From positions 9,136,640 to 9,200,639 of the forward strand of contig NC_054084.1 of assembly GCF_017562075.2 (NCBI RefSeq): a DNA stretch of 64,000 bases, in the 5' to 3' direction. This stretch comes from Anopheles merus. Taxonomy: Eukaryota > Arthropoda > Insecta > Diptera > Culicidae. The first letter of the stretch is position 1. Every line of letters begins with the position of its first letter. A model generated the notes under the pieces. It worked only from the letters and a program-made list of their open reading frames with translations, had not been told where the DNA came from and made no database searches. Shown here piece after piece: positions 19,901-32,200 of the stretch. The position numbers and the translations under genes were made by a program.

Positions 19901-21667
19901 ATTATTTTAACCAATGAATTCATTTGTACGGAACGTAGCATCAAATGAACATCCTTCCTCATTTAATCCTTCATTCATTTCTTGTTCCTTGTTTACCGAA
20001 AGAGTCCTCTCAAATTATCCTTTCCCTAGTATAAATAACCCAAGGGTTTGTGGTAGTAGGATGATTCCCTGTGTAACCCTTCCTCCCCCTTCCCACAGCC
20101 CTCCAAACGCCGACAACCCGACACGTACGCGGTAGTTTGTTTTTCTTTTTCCGTTAGCTTTTTAATTCCGTTTCTTTCCTTCAACCCTTCATTATAGCAC
20201 TTACTTAGCGGTCATCGAAAAATTAAGGTAAATCAGGTGTATATAATACCAACTCTCCCCCGGCCAATGTGTGATTGTTATCCAAAAATGCAACAAAACA
20301 AAAAAGCAAACCAAATTTTACGCTATGCCCGCTGCTCGTCTGTACTAAAAACAAAATATGATGAAATTATTGCTGCTAATGCCCCTAGCTCTTTCAGAAA
20401 AACGCTTCCCTCCTCGACAGAAAATCCTCTCGCTGTGTTCGTCCTCTCGTTTGTGTGCGCCACATCCCACCAACAGGTGGAAGCGCAAAGCATGCTACGA
20501 TTTCGTTTCGGGATGATGGATGGTGCTTGTGCTGGTGCCCTTGGTCGGGTGCTCCTGTCTCACGCTTCGTTGCCCTTTGTAGCTGTTTTACGTTGCTTCG
20601 TTGTGCTTTGTGTTAAAGTTTAACGTGTTCTTTCGCCTTCCGTCGCGCCACAATGTGCCTTTAGTGCCTGAATCCCACCCTCTCCATCCAGGGCCGAAGG
20701 TGTGCGCTGCGGTGCAGAGTGTTTGTGCTTGTCCCCTGGTGATCATTGCCTCATCGGAATGCCGCTAACCACATACAAAAATTGTACATTTCAACCCGGA
20801 CTTTAGGAACAATCATCCCCCCTCTGTGACTGTGCTGGATACCGCCTGTCCTAAAGCTTTAGGTGTACGAACGGTTTCGAAGGAAAGCTTCGCTTCGTCG
20901 TATCCTTCCGTGTAAATGTGTTTCTGTGTGTGCTGGAAATGCTTTCCCCCCCTCCGTTGTCTCTCTATGGCCGTGGTCGTCATCGCCTGTGTGTGTGTGT
21001 GTCCGCTTTTCCCGGAATCGTTTAATAATATGTGTTTTCCCCTCATTTTTTAATTCCCTCTCTTTTGCTGCTGGCCAAGCAGCCTAGCGGATCACCGTAC
21101 CATACGATCCTGCCAGTGGATCCATCCTCCAACCAGGGCTGGCTGCTGGCCCAGCAGCTCAAGCATCTGCGCAGCAACTCCTGGTCCGACTCGCTGGACG
21201 ACATACGGCTCGGCTCTGGAGGTGGCGGTGGCGGCGGCGGCGGGACGTCCATCGGCTTCGTCGGAGACATCAATCGCAGCCTGCTGGGCGACAGCAATCG
21301 CTACCTGTACGACAACTTTAAGCGCAGCTACGCGGAAATGCTGTACCGGTGGGGTTTGCTGGTGCAGCGGGCCAAGGTGCTGAAGTATCTGTCCAGCTAC
21401 GTCGATACGCCCCGGTGCGTCGAGTTCGTGACGGAGTGCCTGAACTGCTGCCGGGTCGGGGCGCCCGCCTGTGCGACCTGCAAGAAGCCGGTACTGTACT
21501 GTAGCTTGTGCCGGCTGCCGGTACGCGGTGCGGCCAACGCCTGCCTGCACTGTGGGCACGGCGGACACACCGAGCATATGCGCATATGGTTCGAGCGGCA
21601 CGACGTTTGCGCCACGGGATGCGGTTGTCCGTGTTTGAGCAAAAGCTCCAAGCTTTGTAATTTGTAG
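16989..21667 (+). CDS. WDR59: GATOR2 complex protein WDR59
   Basis: Subunit of GATOR2, which opposes GATOR1 and so promotes amino-acid activation of TORC1 at the lysosome. Exons: 16989-18896, 18967-19265, 19340-19472 and 21080 (or 21083)-21667, giving 974-975 residues, the same as human WDR59. Domains: WD40 propeller in roughly residues 40-360 (repeats ending in HLWDLRDP, LRIWDQR, VKYFDINN, IRIWRID), RWD domain about 430-530, a central helical region (YDVSKILYVSRELAENYII), and a C-terminal Cys/His zinc-binding RING from about 897 (CLNCC...CATCKKP...CSLC...CLHCGHGGH). Glycine runs near residues 390 and 828 are lineage-specific. The ATG at 16989 is preferred over 16818 because homologues begin close to it. 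The last intron (1.6 kb) is the only long one. The Drosophila orthologue is Wdr59. Confidence 0.96.
19473..21079 (+). other. Large last intron of WDR59
   Basis: It begins GTAAGTTAATC after 19472 and ends in a pyrimidine-rich tract followed by AAGCAG. The interior is AT-rich with short pyrimidine and GT runs (a GT run near 20987-21003). I see no exon, snoRNA boxes or transposon ends inside. Confidence 0.7.
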
Positions 21668-22054
21668 TGGTTAGGGATAGGGAGGTTCGCCGAATTTGTT
21701 ACCGAAATGTAGAGAACGAGTGGGACAGAGGTACATGAACTGTTGTTGGTTGTATAGAGAAAATTGTTATAAAAATTTATAAAACCATGAAACATGAAGT
21801 CTCCATTTTTATCTTGCGATTGAGACGATTTTGACTGATAAAGGCTTTCTATAAATCCTTACATTTATTTAGTTTCGTACTGACTACACTCACACCCCCT
21901 GACCTTTTATTGCGTATCTTAATGTCTTTTGTAATCTTTTTCACATCCAATCATCTCTTGAGCCTGCTCATACTCTTCGTCGCCTACTCTTAATTCCTAT
22001 GTTGAGCCTCCTATGTAAATCTACAATCCCTATACCCCCCCCCCCCCCTCATCC

Positions 22055-23176
22055 CTAAAGATACACCTTCAACTGCTTTTCGATGTGCGTCCGGCACACC
22101 GGGCACACTGGATTGTAGTAGGCTATGTTGCGCGCACACGCTTTGCACACGCAAAGATGTCCGCAAGGCACAAACACGATGGTCCGATCGTCGTCCTCGC
22201 AGATGATGCACGAGCCAATCTTCGCACGCTGGGGCGTTAATCGACTTCTTGGTGGTGGTGGTGGTGGTGGCAGTGCTGCTGGTGGTTCCTGACGGTTATT
22301 ACGCTCCGTTTGTTGGTTTTCTTGGGGAGTGCTAAGCTCGAGCATGTTTCGGTTCAGCGGTATCGACTGAATCAGACTACGAATCCTGTCGTAGCGCAAC
22401 AGGTGCAAGGTCCCGTGTAGATAGCGTCTTAACAACTCTCCAAGTGGTATCAAAATCCTTATGTACGCCGCTAGAGCGATTCGGGACAATTTGTCATTGA
22501 GCGTGGCCACAGCACGCTGTGCCTTTGCACGTCCAACACGGTATGCGAAGCGGGCAGCTTTCAGAAGAAACTGCAGTACACACTCTGCCGGTCCGGGATT
22601 GAGGTAGATAAGTCCGAGAACCACTAATCCTAGGGCCGATTCCAGTGGTACATCATGGATAGTGTAGTGAACTAAATCGACCACCCCGTTGGCACAAAAC
22701 GTGGCCGTATTTCGTGCTAGTTGAAGGGTTTGTTGCGTCCCGTAGCTCAGCAGCTCATCGAGCAGAACCAGCAGTTGGTACGGAGCGGTAAACAGCAACC
22801 AGACGGCTTCTCCGATCAGCACGAGGCTGCGTTTGATGCACCATACCGTTTGCCATAGCAACGACCAGCATTTTATCAGCGCTTCGCGAAACAGGCAACA
22901 GACTGTCCACACTGCACCGCAAACCTTCACCAGATTGCTGATGAAGAAACCGGATATTCCCCCGATGATGGTCCGCACGTCCTGGATGTGATGATGGTTG
23001 TCTTCGTACACGATCCTGGCGAACACGGACACGTTCTGCACACACCACAGCACGGCCCATCCTATTTTGCTGAGCGTATCGTACAGTAAATACCCCACGA
23101 AGGTGCTAACACGAATGATGTAGTACAGCAGCATGTAGCAGTGGTAGATGAAGTCGCCCAATGCGGCGAGCACCAT
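22055..23176 (-). CDS. Multi-pass membrane RING E3 ligase, RNF26-like
   Basis: Single-exon frame of 373 residues. The N-terminal two thirds contain several hydrophobic segments (about residues 5-50, 70-100, 115-140 and 180-200), typical of an ER multi-pass protein. A proline-rich linker (PPPPPP) follows, and the C-terminus is a C3HC4 RING: CIICEDDD, VPCGHLCVC, CPVCRTHIEKQLKVYL. The RING sits at the extreme C-terminus and ends in VYL, as in RNF26, whose human form is about 433 residues and acts at the ER to organise endosomes and ubiquitinate STING. Orthology is by architecture and RING sequence. Two AATAAA signals (21911-21906, 21869-21864) lie downstream; the gene converges with WDR59. Confidence 0.82.
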   Translation of the reverse strand: MVLAALGDFIYHCYMLLYYIIRVSTFVGYLLYDTLSKIGWAVLWCVQNVSVFARIVYEDNHHHIQDVRTIIGGISGFFISNLVKVCGAVWTVCCLFREALIKCWSLLWQTVWCIKRSLVLIGEAVWLLFTAPYQLLVLLDELLSYGTQQTLQLARNTATFCANGVVDLVHYTIHDVPLESALGLVVLGLIYLNPGPAECVLQFLLKAARFAYRVGRAKAQRAVATLNDKLSRIALAAYIRILIPLGELLRRYLHGTLHLLRYDRIRSLIQSIPLNRNMLELSTPQENQQTERNNRQEPPAALPPPPPPPRSRLTPQRAKIGSCIICEDDDRTIVFVPCGHLCVCKACARNIAYYNPVCPVCRTHIEKQLKVYL

Positions 23177-23783
23177 CGTGCGGCAGTGTTGTTTTGGTGC
23201 CCGTGAGAAGTACGTTCGGAACTAAGTTCGCCCTGCTGTTGCGTCTATTATCACTACATGTTTGTTCTAGTTGGGTTGGAAAAGATTGGACTTCCTCTGG
23301 GAGCGCGATGGAGAACAGCGCAAACAATTCAAAATAAACAAAAAATGATAATTAGGTAGCGTTTGTTGTGATTGCTGCTGGACCGGCTGATAGTGTGCTA
23401 TGCTTTCGTCCATCGCCACTGACAGCTCGAAAAAAGGGAACTTCCCCATTAAATTGCAGGGGTCGTGTGCTACGGGAAAAAGGGAATTTGATTTAGGTTC
23501 CAATTTCTTGTGTGAACTTTCCGCACTTGGTATTGGGTGTTTTTCTTTAGAAAAGTAAATTTAGACTGTGCCTATGAGCAAATATCTAAAATGAGTCAAT
23601 TAGAATAATATATTATTAAAAGATGATTCATTCATTCGATCGCCGGCGCTCCAACACAACACACATCACAGAACAATACTTCATCCAACTTTGTGGTAAA
23701 TAGTAGTATCGTGATTATTTATTGATGGGAATGAGAGAGAGAGAGAGAGAAGAGCGTAAAAACCCCGACAAAAGAAATGCTTC

Positions 23784-24775
23784 TTATGCGTCCACACAGA
23801 AGAAATGATCGGTATCGACCGTGGTGTATATCATGCCTTCCTGTCCCATATGATCAATGATACTCCTGCAAAGAAAAGAGACGAAACGTTAAACTCCAAT
23901 TACCACAAGGGCTCTACATCCTACACTCATAATACTACTTACTGCATCTCCGAGGGACTGATGTGGGAAAATTTGGCCTGCAGCTCCTTGCGGCTGATGC
24001 CGATGTCAGATACGTGGCTTTTGATCGCTTTGTACACAGCCAGCTGCTTCCCGTTCAGGCCCAGCGACGCACCGACCGAGTCCGATTCCATGAACCCACC
24101 GTTCGAGGTCGCATTGGCGTTCGTGTCGAACCCACCCTCCACCTTGCGCTTGCTGTTCTCCTCGCCCTTGTACCGGGCGTGCAGCACCTCCAGCAGATGG
24201 GTGGTCACCTCGTTCGGGGAGTTGATCTGGTCGATCTTGAAGATCATGATCGATTTCGAACCGCCCTGATTGCGCACCGATCCAACCACGCGAGCATACG
24301 ATTGGGGCACGATGCTCGGCGTGCTGGTGACACCGTCGTCCTCTATCCACAGATGTGCATCAATTCGGCCTGCATTGGAATGTGGAAACAATGCGTGAAC
24401 GTCCCTTGTGTGTGTGTCGGTGTTCCCCACCCGGCTGCCGGCAGCACCGTACATACCTGTGTGATCTTCCAGCTGGTAGGTGACTTTGGTGGAGGAGTAA
24501 TCGACGTTGCGGATGATTGCAACCAGCGTAATCATGGCATATTGGTGCCCGAACAGCGAAATGCCTCCGTCCGATGATTCCAGCACCTGCTCGATGACGA
24601 GCGGCAGGACGCCTTCCGCTTTGTTCTCGTTTCCCGCACCGCCGCCGCCCGCGGTCGCGTTAAATCCACCGGCACCAACTGGAAAAGGAAACAAACGGGG
24701 AAGATGTAAATAAACACAATTAGTTAACGTATTTTTATCAATTCACAGTTAATTTGGCTTACAGCTATCGTTCAT
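23784..24775 (-). CDS. RpA2: Replication protein A 32 kDa subunit
   Basis: Middle subunit of the single-stranded DNA binding RPA heterotrimer used in replication, repair and checkpoint signalling. Exons: 24775-24763 (13 nt), 24678-24457, 24369-23943 and 23865-23784, totalling 744 nt or 247 residues plus stop. The first exon encodes MNDS plus one base, and splicing gives MNDSFGAGGFN, the expected RPA2 start. The OB fold spans about residues 40-150 (YAMITLVAIIRNVDYSSTKVTY, IDAHLWIEDDG, YARVVGSVR), and a winged-helix C-terminus follows, ending TVDTDHFFCVDA. The donor of exon 3 overlaps a TAA that would otherwise stop the frame (ATGCA/GTAAGT). A minus-strand AATAAA lies at 23723-23718. Confidence 0.96.
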
Positions 24776-25518
24776 TTTTGCGAGGAGAGATAACAACAAC
24801 ACAACACGGATTTACACGAATTGGCGCCCAAACACAAGGTCGGTGTGTAAACGGGTCGGTTCGTGCGGTGCGCGTTGACAGCGTGCAATGATCTGTCAAG
24901 AGGGCGATGACAGTTTAGCGCACAAGAAAGGACAGGCAAATTGTCACGTTCAAAATTTTGGAATAAAAGGAAAATTTCGTTTTTTAACAAATTTGATAAA
25001 AGTTAAAAAAATGCTAAAATTTGATAAAAATATTTGAATGCTCGAAACGTTTAGATGAGCCATTATAATCCTCGCATCGTATGTCTTGTCGACCACATGA
25101 TCAGTTGGAGAAAATATGTTCACTTGTTCTACAAGCCGTCTCTTTGTACTATTCGATGTCTGGTATCAGCTTTTTGATGCACAAAAACGCCAAACAAAAA
25201 GTAAACGTGTCGGTTATTTTGATGCAATTTTTTACTGCATACCTTCAGGCGTCTAGAAAAGACGGTCAGAGGGAACTAATTTAGCTACACTATTCCTTTG
25301 CTTCTTTGTTAGTACTCCCGACTGACGATCGAATTTTCGCATCCCAAGGTCTGCATGCCCAACCGATGGTGGTTATTTCTACACATCAAAATTTATGCTC
25401 ACCGAACATCTGCCCAGTCCAGCGTATGCGCGCCAAGGCAAAAGCAAACCGACACGACTGTAGCCGTGCTGTCTGGCAGCGCCTGCATCTTGACGTTGGC
25501 ATGTAATATCGGGAAAAA

Positions 25519-25701
25519 TTATTTATAACGCTTCACATTCATCCCACTAGGAAGCTGCAGGTGTACAGACAACGACGACAACGATGTAGTGTGCGGCAGA
25601 AAACAGGCCCGAGCAGATCCGACGTACAAAATCGAGTCAGCCAGGAACAGTGTCAGGAGGATATGTATTCCCAGCTCGGTTACATTAGAATGTCTCGTCA
25701 T
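25519..25701 (-). CDS. Candidate small secreted peptide (60 codons)
   Basis: An ATG frame of 60 residues contains a hydrophobic core (ILLTLFLADSILYVG) ending SARAC, compatible with a signal peptide and cleavage before Cys-Phe. The remaining 29 residues include a single cysteine and end KRYK. Upstream on the same strand is a TATA-like CATATAAATAT (about 26010-26000) and, after some 60 nt, a strong donor GGCAAG/GTATGT at 25938, compatible with a 5' non-coding exon. A candidate acceptor GTGCAG lies near 25853. No family is recognised. A chance ORF remains quite possible. Confidence 0.28.
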   Translation of the reverse strand: MTRHSNVTELGIHILLTLFLADSILYVGSARACFLPHTTSLSSLSVHLQLPSGMNVKRYK

Positions 25702-25937
25702 TAGCGTAATACATTTCGAGTGAGATTAATTTATGATGATCGGTCATTTGAGGGAGCAAGGGAAGGAAAGGAAGCAACTCCAAGCCAGACAAAATCGGCA
25801 CGATCCTCCCATACGATCATGATGCGATCGGTCCTCCGAATCCGTACCCCTCTGCACGCAAACCCCCCCCCCCCCCGTAACGTTCGATCGAGCAACGAGG
25901 TGGGAACATACGCATTACATGCATACATTGGACATAC

Positions 25938-26012
25938 CTTGCCGACGGTGCCCCGTTGAGGGAGAGGTAAACGCTAGCTTAAGCCAGTCAGGACGGCGAT
26001 ATTTATATGGGA
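25938..26012 (-). promoter_or_regulatory. Possible TATA promoter and 5' exon on the minus strand
   Basis: CATATAAATAT at about 26010-26000 is followed by a short GC-rich stretch and the donor AAG/GTATGT. This is the only TATA-plus-donor arrangement I noticed in the gene-poor region. It could serve the small ORF at 25701-25519 or a transcript further left. Inference only. Confidence 0.3.
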
Positions 26013-26049
26013 ACGAGCAGAAGGAATCTTCCGGGCTCTCGCCATAGCC

Positions 26050-28600
26050 GGTGCTCCACTTTGTGAGCAACCCATTGCCGAGGAGGAGGTTGATCAGTTT
26101 CTATTCCACGCTTTGGAAGCATTTAATCACGCTGCTATTAATTTTATCCCGATGCACTGTCACCTCCAATTGGACTGCATACGGGGAGGTGGGGTTTGCG
26201 GAGGGGGCAAATGGTGTATAATAGTGCAATTACACGGTGAAGATAATGATGTTTAAGCTTTTGACACAAAATCATTCCATTAGGCGGGGTGTGGTGTGTC
26301 GGGGACGGGGGGTGAGCATCATTAAGTAGTTTGCATTGGAGAAGAAGGGCAATAACATAATATTACCTTGTTAGTATTTGGGAATAAATCGCGCGAGTTG
26401 CTACAGGCCGTTGCACGATCGTCTTTGATCGTGCACAATATTCCATGAAAAGAGTACGCGATTTTCTTTCTGCCCCAAATTACATTGAAGACATGTACCA
26501 CAATTATTCATTGGAAACAGCGTGCGCATAATGTTGCAAATTTTCTTTTATTTATCCGGCCGCTTTATACCACAGCGTAGGAACCCGATGGAGCCGGGAG
26601 CGCGGGATGAATGAAGCAGGCAAATTACTCACACGCTGACATGATCTCGGTGACACGCAACATCGGAACGGTTGGGTTGATAAATTGTTACGCGGCTACT
26701 AAACTGCAGCAGCCAGTGCACCTATCGGCAGCTCGTTTGATCTGGTGGTTTGATTTGCGTTTCCTTGCGGTGTGGTTCTATTTCTGTGCAAGTGTTTGCC
26801 GTGTATGGAAATAAGAAACGTGCATGGCATGATTTGTGGGAATTTTCACAACAGAAATGAGCACTAAGTATTGAAGAATACGTTTCAGATGATGTTACCA
26901 ATAAAATGTACTTGTTTTATTTCTCAACAGATGGCGCTTTTTTGATCATTTAAACAAAAAAAGACCTCAGAAGCAGATCATCAATTAAAAATAATAATTT
27001 TTTGCAGTCCTTTGAGGCGAAAAGAATATTCTCATTGCAGTAAGGTCTTCAAAATCCACCCCTTCTTCTCTCCTCCGCTAACATTTCTCACCCTTATCTT
27101 ACATTATGCTTCTTTGTCGATCATACCAGCACGATCGCTCGAGATCCAAAGCCGATAATTCAATGCCTAATTGACTTGTTCTTTGACTTCACCCGTCCAC
27201 TCCAAACTCCAATGTGCTATTCTACCTTGCACAACCGTGTCACACACTCTGCCAAGCTGTGAACCAGCTTGAGAAGGCAGCTTGTCCTGCCTTTCCCCCC
27301 CCCCCTCCCTTTCCTTTACATTCTGCAGACAACCCGCTGAAGGCACCGCAGGCAAATTAAACGTCATCCCGCCCGTAAATGGACGTCAGGCGCGGTCAGG
27401 CGCAAATATACCATCGCCCGCACTTCAAGGTAACCGGAATGGTTCGAAACACACTGCACCGGGTAAATGGAGTTTTTAAGGGCTCGCGCAACCCCTCGGA
27501 CGTTAAATGGCCCGTTCCGCCCGTGAAATTCGTTCCGTTTGGCGTTTTGCGGAAGAGCGCATGCTTTGCGTTCCTTGTATCTTTTTTTTCGTTCGCTTCA
27601 TCCATCCCCGGGGGAGGTTGGGGACCATCCCGGGGTGGGATGAAAAATGTGGAATCAATTAGCGTCCCTCAGCGTTGCAGCGTCTCTTTCTTTGGGCTGG
27701 TGTGTGTGTCGTCAACTCCACTCTTTAAACTTCTTGAGGCAAGAAGCCGCCATTGAAGAATCGCAAGATAGAGAAAGAGAGAGAGAGAGAGAGCAAAATA
27801 AAAATAAGTGCCGCCATGGCGGGGTGTGCAAGGTTGTGCTTAATGTGTAGATTATTAGCCATATTTGGTGCTTTTAATCAATTGGAAGGAAGAGAGAACA
27901 CGGGATGAAGCTCCAGCCTGTCAGAAGGAGCGGGCTCGATGGGGAAGTGTTTTGGTGCGTTTGATTGTTTTAAACGTTCGTTCATCATCTGCGGGCGCTT
28001 TTGTTTGTGCTTCAGTAAGAGCTTGTCTTTAAATGCAATCAATATGACAGCGGTATACTACTAGAACGACTAAGCTGGTTGCAATGCAATCGCGGTAGAC
28101 ATACTCCACGCATGTGTCGTGCAAATAAGGAGCCGCTTATTAAAATGGTTCCATTGCACCTTGAGCAAAGAGCCTACAATTAACCACCGACCAAAGTTAA
28201 GAACTGCATTCCAATTCTTCCCCGCAAACCAGTCGATCACAAGGCACTCCAGCATTATTACTCCACATCAACTCTACTTTCCACACTTTCGGAAGTAAGT
28301 GCCTGCTCGGCATGCATTTGGCAGTGCCCCACAAATCGATTAAAGCAGTAAACGGGCACGTAGAAATACGCCAGTACCTGCGCCATCCCGAAACGGTAGT
28401 AAATAATCAAACAGCCAATTAACAATAACTTATCGATGGCGGATGCGATTGTGGTGCGCTGGACGGGCAATGCAGACGGCCGACGGGTGTGTGTGCGTGA
28501 CGTGATGATTATTTTTCCCCGGCCACCCTGTGTGCGAGAAGTCCTGCAGAGGGCAGAGTGCATATAACCCCTGCTTGCAGGAGGAAACGGGGAAAATATT
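26050..28600. other. Gene-poor region without recognised elements
   Basis: AT-rich with local GC-rich and pyrimidine patches (for example 27290-27310). A short GA run is at about 27765-27794. Reading frames are short and overlap on both strands. Two adjacent minus-strand frames at 28563-28258 and 28255-28070 have hydrophobic stretches but no splice or family support. Confidence 0.5.
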
Positions 28601-28618
28601 CAATTATGTTGCCCTACA

Positions 28619-28692
<74 letters not shown>
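28619..28692. repeat. (CA)n microsatellite
   Basis: About 36 uninterrupted CA units. Long pure runs are usually polymorphic in length. Confidence 0.98.
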
Positions 28693-28695
<3 letters not shown>

Positions 28696-29079
28696 GTACA
28701 ATGCAAGGCCGACGAAAGGGAAGCATTGAGGTTTTATTTTATTTAATGCTACCTCAATGGCGAAATACATTGGCCAGCTTATTGTTGGTGAATTGGAGCG
28801 CAAAGTGTGGAAAGGAATAAACTGTATAGAAATTAATATAAATGTGCTTCTCGCACGAGTAGCTAAGCTTTATGAATGAATCGGTTTTATTGCAGGTTAT
28901 TAATCGAGAATGTTAATGATTCAATTTTGCAAAAACAGAAGAAGCGTTGTAATAGTGGTGTAGTAAACCAATTTGATTGTTTATTTTTGGGGTTTCTTTA
29001 AGAGATGAGAGAATATGTGGTAGTCGACGACCTTCACACCTCAGACGAAAGATAACGTCTTGGTTTCTTTTTATGAGGA

Positions 29080-29285
29080 CTATTTATAAAAGATGATAAT
29101 ATGTATGTATACGCATCTCTGATCAGCTCTATATGGTCTTCTCCATGGATCAGAATGATATTTACGAATCTTTTATTGAAGTCAATAAATAATTAAAATT
29201 CGACTTAGAAGAGGGGGTTCGAACTAAGATCGTCTGTGCAGCTGTTCTCCGTGCTATTGACTAAACAATGGGGCTTACGCTGTGA
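29080..29285 (-). mobile_element. tRNA-derived SINE-like fragment
   Basis: On the minus strand a box-A-like TTTAGTCAATAGCACGG (29265-29249) is followed about 40 nt later by a box B, TAGTTCGAACC (29226-29216). This matches the spacing of a tRNA internal promoter, but the sequence cannot fold into a full cloverleaf. tRNA-related SINEs are abundant in mosquitoes. The downstream body toward 29080 is AT-rich; its 3' end and any target-site duplication are not clear. Confidence 0.4.
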
Positions 29286-29289
29286 TCGA

Positions 29290-32200
29290 GTGTTGCACAC
29301 CCAATAAGAGCTGGTTGTAGTGTCAAAATATCATACTAAACGACCCCTTGGTCGTCATCACACTTTGCCATTCCCAAAACAAATACTGATATTGTTCAAG
29401 TGAAATCAGCAGTACCGTGGTAGAACACAAACACACACAAACCTAAAGCCCCTTCTAAACCATGTCCTGTCCATCATTTCGCTCATCAAAAATGCATAAA
29501 CAAAACCAGCAATCTCGTGTCTTCCCTTGCTCGCATTGTCGCGCGCAGTGCATCACACCACCATGACAAAAAACTCTATCCAAACAACATCGATCTTGTT
29601 GCGCGCGCGCCGCGTTTTTGATGGAAGCAGCAGTAAGAAAGGTTGTCTGCGCCATAAATCAGTCTCACCGCGTTCGTCCGGCCCTGGTTCGGTGGACGAA
29701 ACGGGGAGGAAAATTTGCAATCACTAATTGACACAATAAACTTTTAATGATAGCAATAGAGAGCGTCGAGGACTTCGTCCGTCCGTCCATCCGTCCGACA
29801 CGATCGTTCCGTTTTAGTCCACGAGGCACCTAGACACAAAACATTGAGGAGTGTTTTTTTCTGTTACTGCTGCGTTCGGATGATACAAATGTGCCAACAT
29901 AATGATGCACACATGCCACATTGAAGTGGCGCGGGGAGCTGTGCAAGATGCGGCGTAAGCGCGTGACATAATCACAACAAATCCGGGAAATGCGTACGCG
30001 CCGCGATGCGCAGGGAGTGAGTGTTTGGGTGTCTCAGTTTTAATGCTATATTTAGAACCCGCAGTGCAGCACGCAGATGATGCAGTACTGCGGCATGGAC
30101 ACGTTGATTGGGGTTGTGTTTGGCTTATTAACTAATGCAGCTCAATGCAAAACACCGGACGGGTAGGACACAAATTTCTTCTTATTTCTGCTGCTGCTTT
30201 AACCAGTTGGGCAGGTGTGTAGTGCAGCCAATTGTGCATTGAAAAGTGCACATTCAAAAGCCTTTCCTCGCTCGATCAAAGCATTAGACCTCTTCTATTT
30301 GCTTCCCTTCGCTTGCGACTAGCCCATTTTATGCGATCGCGGTGGCCGGCCGCGCGCAAAGATGATCTATAGATGTGGCGATAAGCGGCGATCGCCCCAA
30401 CTTTTACTTCCAAAGAACTAGCGAGCCAGCCCCGGGGGAATGGGGGAGAAGGTAAGATTATCGGATCCGTTTGTGTGTATCGACACTGCGCCACGAATCG
30501 AACGCTGGCGGCCGTTATGGGTGGAGATTCAAACCGTTGTCCGCGTTCTTCCCGTGTTCTGCCTTCCGGGCCAGGATCGAACGGCGACCGTTGCGCGCAT
30601 AGGCTTTCATCGGCACAAGATTACAGAGTTGGTAGGATTTCTTTGGCTCGGCACACTATCGGATGGATTCGATCTTAAGTAAATAAAGGCGCTTATCGCT
30701 TCGGAAGAAGGAGGATAGCCAGGTGGATTGAGGAAACGATTCGCGGGCAAATTTGTAAATAGAGTTATAAAAATCAATGAACCGGAAAATGAATTGTTGA
30801 TTTTGTTGCTGTAGGTGAAGTAGGAAAAAACAACTAGGGGCGTACGACAGCAAAGGAGCTTGGTTTTTCGTTCGTGGGAGTAGAAAAGTGGAAAAGGAAT
30901 CAAAAAAGGAGAAGAAACAAGCAAACTGATGCTCCCCTAGCTGCAGTTGGTCGGCGACGAGGCGCAGCAATTGATTTAGAAAGCAATCTGGGACCTCGGG
31001 AGGATCGTGGGGGATCGTTTTGGGTAATGAAATTATGGTCCATTTGTCGCTAATAAACTGTTATTTTGTATCTTCGTCGTTTCTTTGAGGAAGGTGATCA
31101 GAGTGGAGGTAAAAAGATCCTCCTTAGGAACTGCAAGCTCTCCCTTCCTGAACACTAAACTCTCAATGTGGAATTTGAAGGAATATGAAAAAAAAGGTAA
31201 AAATGAAGATGTTATGACAATGATACTGGAGAGTCGAACTCAACAATAGTTTTACTGACAGTTCCTAGTACAGTTTTGTTTTACAATAGCGCAACCTAAT
31301 GTTTAAGCATTAAATCTATTCTTAAATATTTTAAACGAAGCTTTCAATATAATAATTTTAGGACTTAAAGATAAACTACAAATGAAGCATTGCAGGAAAA
31401 GAAAGTCTTCTCTCTCAAAACACAACGCAAACAAAAACAAAGAAAAGATTGCCCCTCGAATACAAACTCCAGGCGAACCAGGGACGATGACGATTCGTTT
31501 CGGTATCATCCTAACCTTTTCCACTACCAAGACCAAGACTAGGCTGGAAGCGAGCGAAATTTGCAAAACGATTCGATTAACTATCTAACCGTGGTCCCCT
31601 TTCGAGCCGAACGAGTCCGGGATGGCAGGCACTGCAAACAGCCAGCAAGAGGGCTGGCCGAGAACGGGAATGGGCGTCCTTTTGGATGCTCCGTTCGCTC
31701 GAGATGCAAAACGCCTCCCTCTCCCAGGTTTTCCCACATCACCGGGCACGATTTTGTATTATTGCCATTGCCGCAGAGTCGCGCGTTCAACGCGTTCGCA
31801 AAACTTTAACGCCTTTCTTTTCGCCGCTAGACGACCCACCTTCGGGGGTTTGAGATTTGTAAAAACGATTTGTTTGTTTTACGTCGAGATTTTGTGCGTG
31901 TGTGTAGAGGAGGAGGTGTAAGGAGCTTCCCTCTTTCAAGCACATACACTCATCATTATACAACAGGAGCGATAGCTGGGGCGGAGGTTTACATGCGTTT
32001 TGCGTAAACCGATCGAGACGATCGAGGAACAACGGCTGACGATCGGGTAGTCCCGCTAAGCAGCAGCACGCATCGAAGTGCACCGAAGTGCATCGGATTC
32101 CCACCGTGCTGGAGCTGGGCACGATTAGAGTAGTAAAATTGGGTGTCTCCTCCCTCCCCCTTCCCCCCTCCCCGCTTTCCAGCGATGTTGGCACAAGAGG

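Noticed and set aside
21092..21601. 169-codon minus-strand open frame
   Set aside because: Shadow of the WDR59 C-terminal RING exon.
28070..28563. Two neighbouring minus-strand frames with hydrophobic stretches
   Set aside because: Separated by a stop, with no splice sites joining them and no recognised family.
28530..28820. TH-repeat open frames
   Set aside because: Translation artefact of the CA repeat.
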